In this document: piece by piece, positions 1 to 6,486 of the stretch
Layout: each line of letters starts with the position of its first letter
Position numbering within the stretch: position 1 is the stretch's first letter
Assembly (NCBI GenBank): GCA_017514845.1
Contig: JAFWIM010000226.1
Location: 1-37,697, forward strand
Length of the DNA stretch: 37,697 nucleotides
Reading direction: 5' to 3'
From: Lachnospiraceae bacterium
GTDB lineage: Bacteria; Bacillota; Clostridia; Lachnospirales; Lachnospiraceae
Made by a program: the position numbers and the translations under genes
Notes under the pieces: generated by a model
What the model saw: the letters and a program-made list of their open reading frames with translations, nothing else
What the model was told of the DNA's origin: nothing
The model's database searches: none

Positions 1-59
1 AACTAAACCCGTCAAAGGAATGGCAGCCGCCACATAATTCCTTGCTTACTACTTTCTGA

Positions 60-215
60 TTAGAACCAGTCACAGTCACAGTCATCTTCGCACTCATCAC
101 ACCCCATCCAATCATCTTCATCGCTGCCGGCCTTAAGTGTCGCAATTAGTACCAAGGCGACAAAGATAGCCGCGCTTACAAGAGCGCCGTAAACAATTAA
201 CGTTTCAACCTTCAC
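60..215 (-). CDS. small membrane protein with Cys/Asp-rich tail
   Basis: This is a 51-residue ORF with a GTG start, an AGGAGG site 9 nt upstream, and a start region touching the end of the preceding gene. An overlapping GTG at 221 (GTGA overlap) is the alternative start, but it lies too close to the ribosome site. Residues about 5-28 form one hydrophobic membrane segment (LIVYGALVSAAIFVALVLIA). The C-terminal 22 residues are very acidic and contain four Cys (GCDECEDDCDCDWF). No family is recognised. The tail could bind metal, which is inference. It is the last gene of the early region before the window edge; on a circular map terS would come next. Confidence 0.6.
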   Translation of the reverse strand: MKVETLIVYGALVSAAIFVALVLIATLKAGSDEDDWMGCDECEDDCDCDWF

Positions 216-217
216 GT

Positions 218-553
218 TCACTTCCCTCCTAAAAAATCAAAGATATCCATCTGCCCCGGCAACTGTTCATTGTCGACCGCTGCCTGCAGCGGCTTATTCT
301 TGCGCCGCTGCGTTTTTGCAGCGTATGCATCGCGGTCCGGAGCTTTCGGATGATTATCCCATTCTTCCGGCCTTCTCACGTAATGGAATCCATAACTGCG
401 TTCCCACTTGAATGTGTCTTTTATCAGCCGATTGATACTGTCAGTGTCGTCTTTGTACGGATCAATCCAGACAGTAACAACACCTGTCTCATCCAGTCGT
501 GCGTCAAATCCCCGCTGCCTCAGCTCCTTAAGAAGCTCTGCTGTACTGTCCAC
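218..553 (-). CDS. phage protein of unknown function with possible sliding-clamp motif
   Basis: This is a 111-aa soluble protein in the early operon, overlapping the previous gene by about 26 nt and followed directly by the small membrane protein. The N-terminal half is predicted alpha/beta; the middle is basic (KTQRRKNKP). The extreme C-terminus reads GQMDIFDFL, which resembles the bacterial beta-clamp-binding pentapeptide (Q-L-S/D-L-F type) in an exposed tail. That would fit a protein acting at the replication fork, but it is only a motif match. No family assignment is made. Confidence 0.75.
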   Translation of the reverse strand: MDSTAELLKELRQRGFDARLDETGVVTVWIDPYKDDTDSINRLIKDTFKWERSYGFHYVRRPEEWDNHPKAPDRDAYAAKTQRRKNKPLQAAVDNEQLPGQMDIFDFLGGK

Positions 554-812
554 AACTCATCATCCTCCTGAACTCTTGAGCGTTTCTGCGTCTGCAATAC
601 TCCTCGCATTCCCAGCTCCGCCAGAACATTCTATCAGCATCAATAAAGTCATTAGGTACCCACAAATCATATTCCTCTGCCCTGAATCTTCCATCAAACG
701 AAACCTCGGTGATTGTCATCTTACCAACGGTGAACCGGAAGCCAGGCAGCTCCTTTACATTATAGTGAGCATAGAATATCACTTTACCAACATCGCACCG
801 TCTTATCATCAT
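528..812 (-). CDS. hypothetical phage protein (94 aa)
   Basis: This ORF overlaps both neighbours by a few bases, as is usual in a translationally coupled early phage operon. The sequence has beta-rich character in the first 55 residues (GKVIFYAHYNV, RFTVGKMTITEVSFDGRF) followed by a Trp/Arg/Cys-rich helix (MFWRSWECEEYCRRRN). It is somewhat reminiscent of small YopX-like or DUF phage proteins, but I cannot name a family. Function is unknown. Confidence 0.7.
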   Translation of the reverse strand: MMIRRCDVGKVIFYAHYNVKELPGFRFTVGKMTITEVSFDGRFRAEEYDLWVPNDFIDADRMFWRSWECEEYCRRRNAQEFRRMMSCGQYSRAS

Positions 813-1459
813 TTTCCCTCTTCCTCTGCGCTGATCAGTGTGTCATCTCCTTCCTTGTACGGCTCTGGCAAGGGCATCCATGCCAAGACCATTACTCCTA
901 TATCCTCAGGTGAATCATCCATGTCCCCAATGTACCATTTGCCAATTCCTTCTGTTGCGCGATACTCAAGTATGTCGCATCCGGAATAATTCCCAAAGCA
1001 CGCGAGTACCTTCTGACTGTATCCATCCTCATCCAGCTCCGGAAGTCTCTCACTTACGGGGATCCATTTCTGCTCTGGCTGTGTGGATAACAGCTCTGCT
1101 GAATCTCTCATTAACTTTCTGTAGCAACTTGTTTCATCGTCTTGCCACGCTCCGTCCCATCGTTCATCTCTTAGCGGGCATTTGTAACAGTTTATGCCAT
1201 CTTCGTTGTTGTCGCAGATTTTCAGCGCATCTATCGCCGCCTGTCTTGAGATTAAATCACACGCGTGCGTTTCCGTGCGTTTATCCGTGCGTTCTTCTTG
1301 GTCCCGATTCCAATCCTCTATTGCTTCACGTGTCCCACATTCCGGACAGATCTCCATGCCCTTACTCCTTCTGGATATCGCCGGCGGCTCTGTGTATGTT
1401 CTACCGCAGACAGGACATGTTCTTTTACTTCTCAGTTCTTCGTTCTCTAAATCAAGCAT
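809..1459 (-). CDS. DUF551-type protein with N-terminal zinc-ribbon motifs
   Basis: This is a 216-aa modular protein. Residues about 15-42 carry two CxxC knuckles (CPVCG and CPECG), likely a zinc ribbon. A central DLISRQAAIDAL element follows, a motif common in Firmicutes phage proteins, then a Cys-containing stretch (CYKCPLRD). The last about 70 residues match the DUF551 pattern: WIPVSERLPE near the start and WMPLPEPYK near the end. DUF551 proteins are frequent in phage early regions and have no established activity. Domain recognition is fairly secure; function is unknown. Confidence 0.85.
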   Translation of the reverse strand: MLDLENEELRSKRTCPVCGRTYTEPPAISRRSKGMEICPECGTREAIEDWNRDQEERTDKRTETHACDLISRQAAIDALKICDNNEDGINCYKCPLRDERWDGAWQDDETSCYRKLMRDSAELLSTQPEQKWIPVSERLPELDEDGYSQKVLACFGNYSGCDILEYRATEGIGKWYIGDMDDSPEDIGVMVLAWMPLPEPYKEGDDTLISAEEEGK

Positions 1460-1481
1460 TTCGCATCACCGTCCTCCATGT

Positions 1482-2273
1482 TCAACTCCAATCGCACTCA
1501 GGCTTTTTATCAAGATCCACGTAATCATCAAATTCCTCTCCCGTGTCTTCGATATGCACAAAGTAGGATTTCAGCTTATAGATATAGCAGAGCATCGGGT
1601 CAGCCCTCAAAATATTTCCGAAATCAATCTCTTCATCGAGCTCCGAAATGCTCCACCCCTCTTTTGCATTCCACATGATGAGCGGAACCTTGAAGTTACA
1701 GCTCTTACCGTGTTCATCCTGGCCGTCTTCCGTCACCAGATACAGTGAGGCGTGCCTGTACATGCTCCTGAAGTAACCCCGGTTCTTATCTTCCTCCTCA
1801 ATCCACACCTTACATTCAACAGGCTCATATGTTGGCTCATCGTCATAATTAATATCCCTGTCTTCGGTATCGAAGTACTCGGAGACATATTTGCGATATA
1901 CCTTGAAAATTTCACTCAGTTCTATCCTTCGGGTACCTGTATTCTTTTCTCTGTCCGGAATGTCCGTATCCGTCATGAATACCCGGAAGTTCTCGAGTAT
2001 CCTTTTCTTCTCCGCTACGACTGTCTGGCTCATGATCTCCGCAAGGACGATTTCCAGTTTCGGGATGTATTCCGGAGCTACGTTGGCAACCGTTTTTTCA
2101 ACGGATTCCTCAACCACCTGTTTGATCTTCTTATAGCCGATGCCGCTGTAAGAGAACTGATCATTGATTGCCTTCTGAATGGCGGTCTTGACAGCCTCCG
2201 TTACCTGTTGCTCCACCCATCCTTCGGTGAAGAGGCTGCTCGTTATGTCAGCCATTTTCTTTTCGAAATCCAT
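1482..2273 (-). CDS. hypothetical phage protein (263 aa)
   Basis: The start is an ATG with AAAGGAG 7-8 nt upstream. The first 100 residues are strongly helical with heptad-like spacing (VTEAVKTAIQKAIND, KQVVEESVEKTVANV), suggesting an oligomerising coiled coil. The rest is acidic and mixed alpha/beta, with many Asp/Glu/Tyr (EEEDKNRGYF, DEEIDFGN). There are no catalytic motifs, membrane segments or signal peptide. It is co-directional with its neighbours in the early operon. I do not recognise a family. Confidence 0.75.
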   Translation of the reverse strand: MDFEKKMADITSSLFTEGWVEQQVTEAVKTAIQKAINDQFSYSGIGYKKIKQVVEESVEKTVANVAPEYIPKLEIVLAEIMSQTVVAEKKRILENFRVFMTDTDIPDREKNTGTRRIELSEIFKVYRKYVSEYFDTEDRDINYDDEPTYEPVECKVWIEEEDKNRGYFRSMYRHASLYLVTEDGQDEHGKSCNFKVPLIMWNAKEGWSISELDEEIDFGNILRADPMLCYIYKLKSYFVHIEDTGEEFDDYVDLDKKPECDWS

Positions 2274-2321
2274 AAGTGCTCCTTTCCGTTCATGTACGTC
2301 CGTTTGTATTTACCTTTCCTA

Positions 2322-2786
2322 TCATACGATCACTCTCCGATTCCATGCCGTGATGCTTGCGGCCTCTCCTTCCTCTTCGCCTATGACGCCACCATGGACC
2401 TTCGCGCCGCACGACTCGCAATATACCCAGTGAGGATATCCCATCTTCATTATGTGTGCTGTACCACCGCAAAACGGGCATTGCTTTAGACGATCCGTAA
2501 CCTTTTCGTCAGCTGTTCCCTTTTTATCCGTCAGACCGTACAAATAATCTACGGATACGCCGAAGTAGTTTGCAAGGTTTACTATGATCGGTGCTCTTGG
2601 TGTTCTCTCGCCTCTCGTGTATCTATGCATAGAAACTTCAGTGATGCCAACCGCATCCGCGACTTCTCTATAACTGACTTTCTTTTCCTCTATCAGTTTA
2701 CTTAATCTTTCCGACATGTTTATATATGCATCTTTCGGAATGTCCCTCACATGAATAGCTTCGATTCCTCTATTTTTGTGCAACAT
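2322..2786 (-). CDS. XRE-family HTH regulator fused to a Lar-like zinc ribbon
   Basis: The protein has two parts. Near residues 25-87 is a Cro/CI-type helix-turn-helix (VSYREVADAVGITEVSMHRY, then LANYFGVSVDYLYGLT). From about residue 103 to the end is a zinc ribbon with CPFCG and CESCG knuckles ending in ITAWNRR. That is the signature of restriction-alleviation (Lar-type) proteins found in phages, which normally stand alone at about 60 aa. I prefer the ATG at 2786 because AAAGGA lies upstream; ATGs at 2807 and 2717 lack one. A perfect 8-bp inverted repeat just upstream (2807-2834) may be its own operator. A regulator of early genes with an anti-restriction tail is inferred. Confidence 0.8.
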   Translation of the reverse strand: MLHKNRGIEAIHVRDIPKDAYINMSERLSKLIEEKKVSYREVADAVGITEVSMHRYTRGERTPRAPIIVNLANYFGVSVDYLYGLTDKKGTADEKVTDRLKQCPFCGGTAHIMKMGYPHWVYCESCGAKVHGGVIGEEEGEAASITAWNRRVIV

Positions 2787-2806
2787 GTTCAAAAGTATCC
2801 TTTCCA

Positions 2807-2834
2807 TGTTCTGATAACGGGAATTGTCAGAACA
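2807..2834. promoter_or_regulatory. inverted repeat, probable operator of the XRE-Lar gene
   Basis: The arms TGTTCTGA and TCAGAACA are perfect complements, separated by 12 bp. They sit directly upstream of the preferred start of the XRE-Lar gene, where an autoregulator would bind. No clear -35/-10 pair was found here, so the promoter itself is not called. Confidence 0.5.
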
Positions 2835-2852
2835 TTGTTTTTGCTTTAAAAT

Positions 2853-2875
2853 CGGGCAATTTTAACAATCGCCCG
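2853..2875 (-). terminator. weak intrinsic terminator-like hairpin
   Basis: The minus strand can form a 9-bp stem CGGGCGATT/AATTGCCCG (one G-T pair) with a 5-nt loop, followed by ATTTT. It lies between the end of the secreted-protein gene (2918) and the XRE-Lar gene. The U tract is short, so termination may be partial. Confidence 0.45.
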
Positions 2876-2917
2876 TTCTTCCATTTTCCCCACACTTTTC
2901 CCTACTCGGGACTATGA

Positions 2918-3463
2918 TCAGTAGTCTGCAGACCAATTATCCTGGGGAATCTTAACCGGAGACCATCCTCCCGTGCAGAAGGCAATGCTGTCTTTTTTGC
3001 AGACAAGCCGCCAGCAATTTTTAATCGTGCGACCGCCGCAGGTTGTTGAGCTGTACCATTTGAAGCGGAACTTTTGAACATCTGCAGAACCGCTTGGCCA
3101 GTCCATAAAGAATCCTTTCCCGGGCTTATATGTAAGCACCCGCGGATTGTGCCCGCCCATCGGAACGACTTCGGCGATTGTATAATAACCGCTGCCGGCC
3201 GGCAGGATTGTGAAGCACTGCGAGACATCATTGTAGTCGTTATTCTCCCGGAGCTTTTTCCAGCACACGGATCCGTCCGTCCTGACTTCCAATGCTGTCC
3301 CGAGCGCCGCATTGATAATGTGGACGTTCGGCGCGTATTTGCCGAAAACAAATGTCTTTTCGATGTACCGTGTCTCTGCATTGGCCGTCACGATCATGAT
3401 GGCTGTTATGGCCAGTGCGATGATAACCGCTACCGCTGCCTTGATTGCTTTTTTCATTCTCAT
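2918..3463 (-). CDS. secreted protein, possibly beta-trefoil (ricin-type lectin-like)
   Basis: The 181-aa product starts with a classic signal peptide: basic MRMKKAIKAA, a hydrophobic core (VAVIIALAITAIMIV) and an ANA cleavage site near residue 29. The mature part has features loosely like beta-trefoil lectins: an ALGTALEV repeat-like segment, SQCFTILPAGSGYYTI, then DWPSG and QKFRFKW. Several Cys could form disulfides. Export of a small carbohydrate-binding-like protein from a phage early operon is unusual. It might act on the cell surface, for example in exclusion or host conversion; this is inference. Signal peptide is clear, fold assignment tentative. Confidence 0.75.
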   Translation of the reverse strand: MRMKKAIKAAVAVIIALAITAIMIVTANAETRYIEKTFVFGKYAPNVHIINAALGTALEVRTDGSVCWKKLRENNDYNDVSQCFTILPAGSGYYTIAEVVPMGGHNPRVLTYKPGKGFFMDWPSGSADVQKFRFKWYSSTTCGGRTIKNCWRLVCKKDSIAFCTGGWSPVKIPQDNWSADY

Positions 3464-3478
3464 TCTTTCCTCCCCTTC

Positions 3479-3844
3479 TCAGTTTGTTGCATATACCGCA
3501 ATTACTTTCTTCCAGTACGGTTCAAATTTTTCCGCCTCCGCCTTAATAGCAGCGTCATACTCTGATTCCGGTTTATCGTGGTAATCTTCGTAAAGATTAT
3601 CCTCAATAATTTCTTCGAGTCTGTCGCGGTCGGTGATGACCATATCGCCATAATCGTAATATTCACAATCAAGAATCTCTTCGATCTTAACCGAAATCTC
3701 AGAACAGTACGTCCATGCTCCGTTATCGGTGACGGAGCTTTCGTCTGCCAGAATTACAATCGGCAAATCGGGATTCTCCAAAATGAACCGTCTTAGTCCG
3801 TCAGTTGCGTGGTCAAGATTTAATCGTTTTAATTCACTCATCAT
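3479..3844 (-). CDS. hypothetical acidic phage protein (121 aa)
   Basis: The start is an ATG with AGAGAGGTG upstream. The sequence is acidic with a hydrophobic strand PIVILADE near residue 27 and a cluster EYYDYGDMVITDRDRLEEIIED in the centre. No known domain or motif is recognised. It ends 14 bp before the secreted-protein gene, so the two are probably translated from one message. Confidence 0.75.
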   Translation of the reverse strand: MMSELKRLNLDHATDGLRRFILENPDLPIVILADESSVTDNGAWTYCSEISVKIEEILDCEYYDYGDMVITDRDRLEEIIEDNLYEDYHDKPESEYDAAIKAEAEKFEPYWKKVIAVYATN

Positions 3845-3847
3845 GAT

Positions 3848-4834
3848 CTACACCTCTCTGTAATTTATCTTTCTGTACTCTGGCGATTTCCGCCAAGGCT
3901 CGTAGTTATTGAAATCATCCACGCTGTTAAAGACGAATCTGTTATTTACCCACCTCTGCAAGTGTTTCTGGTATCCATCTGGTGATATATGCTCTTTGTC
4001 ATAACACATCACATATGGTGAAAATCCGATTTCCCGAAGGAAGTATATCCGCTCCAGATCCTGCTCTGGTGTCGAATTGAAGTTGAATAGGACATAGACC
4101 GAAACCTTGTGCCGGTCCCATCCCGTCACTTCTGCAAGCATTCGGAATCTTGGCTCGACTATCTTTTTGTCTTGATATCGATCATAAGCGAAATGCACTT
4201 GCTTAATCTTTATCTGCTTGAGCATCTCCGCTTTCTCTTCTGTCATCAGCCGGATATCAAGTCCCTGGTTGAAGTCAACATATGCTTTACTGTCAATCAG
4301 CTGTTGCATGATATCTTTCCAACCCTTGCAAGCAAGGAGATTCGGATCACAGAGCGATATGTATTTTTGACCGTGCCAGAACTCCGATAAATCAGCTACC
4401 TTACGAGAACACAACCCTTCTTTTGTCGGCACATGGCAGTGATCGCATCCTCGCGGACAGCCTCTTGAACAGAATCCATAAGCCGTATTTTCGATATCCT
4501 TTACTCGTCCAAAGTAGATCGAGTAATCTGGATAGATGTGTTCGACCTCTGAAGGAAGTTGCAAGTCCTTCTGCTTGTCATACTTCTCTTTGCCATCTAC
4601 AAGACTGATACAGTATCCACTTCCTCCTTTGATTACTTCGTCTGCATCCACGTAATACTCATAATCAGGTGTAAAGCTAAACACCTTAGCTATATAAACC
4701 TTGTCCATATGTCCGCTGAATAACGGCTCATACCATTCAACCGAATCACCCTGCGCTTTATGCCATGCTGAAATCTTCATCAGCGGTATGTTTGGAAAAT
4801 TGTGCCCGTCTACGTCAATAAGTCCGATCCTCAT
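3848..4834 (-). CDS. radical SAM protein
   Basis: This 328-aa protein carries the iron-sulfur motif of radical SAM enzymes: C126-PRG-C130-DH-C133, preceded by an extra C122. The N-terminal 110 residues (MRIGLIDVDG, then a Rossmann-like segment) resemble the B12-binding-like leader of the MiaB/B12 radical SAM type. Downstream strands such as SLCDPNLLACKGW and FNQGLDIRLM fit a TIM-barrel core. Homologous radical SAM proteins occur in Clostridia phages; substrate is unknown. Nucleic acid or peptide modification are possibilities. The start overlaps the preceding stop (TAATG), indicating coupling. Confidence 0.85.
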   Translation of the reverse strand: MRIGLIDVDGHNFPNIPLMKISAWHKAQGDSVEWYEPLFSGHMDKVYIAKVFSFTPDYEYYVDADEVIKGGSGYCISLVDGKEKYDKQKDLQLPSEVEHIYPDYSIYFGRVKDIENTAYGFCSRGCPRGCDHCHVPTKEGLCSRKVADLSEFWHGQKYISLCDPNLLACKGWKDIMQQLIDSKAYVDFNQGLDIRLMTEEKAEMLKQIKIKQVHFAYDRYQDKKIVEPRFRMLAEVTGWDRHKVSVYVLFNFNSTPEQDLERIYFLREIGFSPYVMCYDKEHISPDGYQKHLQRWVNNRFVFNSVDDFNNYEPWRKSPEYRKINYREV

Positions 4835-5094
4835 TACTCAACTTCGTATTTTCTCGGTACGTTTCTGACAATCCTGCACATAGCGCTTTTTGCCTGGCCG
4901 TTAAGATACTTGCTACTGCTTTTATTGACGCAAATAATAATCTTTTTCCTGCTTATCGTGTCCTCATCGCCCAGGATCCTAAGCGCATCAATCGCCATGT
5001 CGAGCGCCTCGCACGTCTCCGGCGAAAATGGCGGATCAAAAGGAAACGGATCTAGAACTCTCTCTATGCGGTTTATCGCTTCATTGATTTCCAT
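4834..5094 (-). CDS. hypothetical phage protein (86 aa)
   Basis: This small protein has a helical N-terminal half (EINEAINRIERVL, then ETCEALDMAIDALRIL) and a basic C-terminal half (NKSSSKYLNGQAKSAMCRIV). It is tightly packed between neighbours, overlapping the radical SAM gene start by the TAATG junction. No family is recognised; a helical nucleic-acid-associated protein is possible but unproven. Confidence 0.7.
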   Translation of the reverse strand: MEINEAINRIERVLDPFPFDPPFSPETCEALDMAIDALRILGDEDTISRKKIIICVNKSSSKYLNGQAKSAMCRIVRNVPRKYEVE

Positions 5095-5098
5095 CCGA

Positions 5099-5332
5099 TT
5101 ACCCTCTTACCCTTTCAAAACCGAGCGACTTGACTGCCGTACTGTACTGAAAAAGCCTGTTCTCCATCCGCTCACCTGCATCCTTGGCCTTCTCGGCCAC
5201 CTCCTTAATGTCCCGGAACGCCTGACAAACTCCGCAGTATTCTGCAGATACTTCCGGCAGCTCCTCAAGCTGTTCCCGGCAGATACCAATGATTTCCTCA
5301 TGCATCGTGCAAATCAGTTTCTCACTGTCCAT
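5099..5332 (-). CDS. hypothetical phage protein (77 aa)
   Basis: The start at the ATG 5332 is chosen because GGAGG lies 9 nt upstream. A TTG two codons earlier is too close to that site. The protein is mainly helical and acidic, with three Cys (ICTM, ICRE, CGVC). Its start falls 2 bp past the stop of the MazG-like gene, implying coupled translation. Function is unknown. Confidence 0.7.
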   Translation of the reverse strand: MDSEKLICTMHEEIIGICREQLEELPEVSAEYCGVCQAFRDIKEVAEKAKDAGERMENRLFQYSTAVKSLGFERVRG

Positions 5333-5334
5333 TG

Positions 5335-5607
5335 TCAATCACCTCCCATCCTGATTTTCCATCTGACAAGCTTCTGTGCCTTGATGGCTCTTACCCGCTC
5401 ATCAGAGATAATGCTGCTTAGCTGGTCAAGGATGAGCAGAACATCTGCAGTCTCCTCGGTCAGGGAATCTATGCATTCCATTTCCGACTTCGGAGTTGGA
5501 TTCTCTCCACGGTACTTCCTGGCAAGTTTAAGTGCCGCATGCGTCAGCTCGGCGCTTTCCTCTGCCAGCATCTCAAGCATGGCCGCCTTCCCGATCAAAT
5601 CAATCAT
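5335..5607 (-). CDS. MazG-like nucleotide pyrophosphohydrolase
   Basis: The 90-aa all-helical protein shows the paired acidic helices of the MazG/all-alpha NTP pyrophosphatase superfamily: EESAELTHAALKLARK near residue 16 and EETADVLLILDQL near residue 51. Family members bind Mg2+ through such E-xx-E and E-xx-D positions and hydrolyse NTPs to NMP and PPi. In phages they are thought to reshape nucleotide pools or alarmones during infection. The length is normal for a single-domain member. The final MGGD overlaps the ribosome site of the next gene. Confidence 0.8.
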   Translation of the reverse strand: MIDLIGKAAMLEMLAEESAELTHAALKLARKYRGENPTPKSEMECIDSLTEETADVLLILDQLSSIISDERVRAIKAQKLVRWKIRMGGD

Positions 5608-5628
5608 CTGCTCTCCCTCTCATCATTT

Positions 5629-6486
5629 TCATGCTTTTTTCTGCGCCTCTCTCCGGATCCGGATGTCCGGCCTGTGCATCTCCTGACGCTCAATCGCCTT
5701 GTTGAACTCTTCCCGCTGCTGCTCCTCGCTAAGTGTAAGGTAGCCGGCAGTGGTGTTGATGTTCTCATGTCCCATGAGGTCTTTTAAAAGTGCAATATCT
5801 TTGTTGACCTTAAGAAACTCTATCGCGTACAAGTGCCGGAACGCATGAGGATGTGCCACATCCCTCGGGACGCCGTACTTGACCGCCCACCTTGCTAGAT
5901 CTGCGGCAGCTCCCCGCGTCGTCATCTGATTCCCGAATCGATTTGGGAACAAAAGCTCCCCGGGAACATTCTTGAAATAATCTGCAGACTCGTAAATCAG
6001 GATGTCCGGGATCCGGATCCGGCGGATCTTTCCCTTTGTCCACATTTCGCAGACACCCGTTTCGAGTCCGGATTTATCCAGGCGAACGAACTCGGAGATT
6101 CTTGCGCCTGTCTTTGCCAGAAAAACCGTCATCCAGTATCCGCGGACATTCCCATCACCCAGCAGGCCGGCTATCATCTGCTCGTACTGGTCAACGGTGA
6201 TCACGTTTTCGACTGTCGGCTTTGCCTGCACCCTGACCGTCTTGACCTTGCAGTCGTGCCGGCCAATAAATTCACAGAAGCGATTCAGCGCCGTTGTGCG
6301 GTTTGCCGCCGTCTTAGGTGCGTAACCCGCTACCTGACCCAGCTTGTAAGATACCGCGTGCTCTTTCGTGAGTATCTCATACTCTTCCAGGAAGCTCTCG
6401 ACTGCATAACAGTAGCTCCGTATCGTTGACGGGCTTTTCTCATCGTCGACAAGATACTCACGGAACTTTTCAACCTCCGGTCTCAT
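5629..6486 (-). CDS. second tyrosine recombinase (XerC/D-like)
   Basis: This is a complete 285-aa recombinase. The N-terminal SAM-like DNA-binding part covers residues about 1-85. Catalytic residues visible are R129 (TGARISE), K151/K153, H214 and R217 (HPHAFRHL), H240 (LMGHE) and nucleophile Y249 (TAGYL). It is shorter than the integrase at 13688 and lies inside the early replication cluster, immediately after the replication protein (overlapping it by 4 bp). A role in resolving multimers, or in a site-specific switch, is more likely than lysogenic integration. No inverted target pair was identified. Confidence 0.88.
   Translation of the reverse strand: MRPEVEKFREYLVDDEKSPSTIRSYCYAVESFLEEYEILTKEHAVSYKLGQVAGYAPKTAANRTTALNRFCEFIGRHDCKVKTVRVQAKPTVENVITVDQYEQMIAGLLGDGNVRGYWMTVFLAKTGARISEFVRLDKSGLETGVCEMWTKGKIRRIRIPDILIYESADYFKNVPGELLFPNRFGNQMTTRGAAADLARWAVKYGVPRDVAHPHAFRHLYAIEFLKVNKDIALLKDLMGHENINTTAGYLTLSEEQQREEFNKAIERQEMHRPDIRIRREAQKKA

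Noticed and set aside
408-989. Long plus-strand ORFs over the early region (also 1752-2489 and 4802-5686)
   Set aside because: They lack ribosome sites, give Ser/Leu/Cys-rich low-quality products and are antisense to coherent phage genes.
2902-3381. 159-aa minus-strand ORF
   Set aside because: It is a shifted-frame shadow of the secreted-protein gene, without signal peptide or ribosome site.
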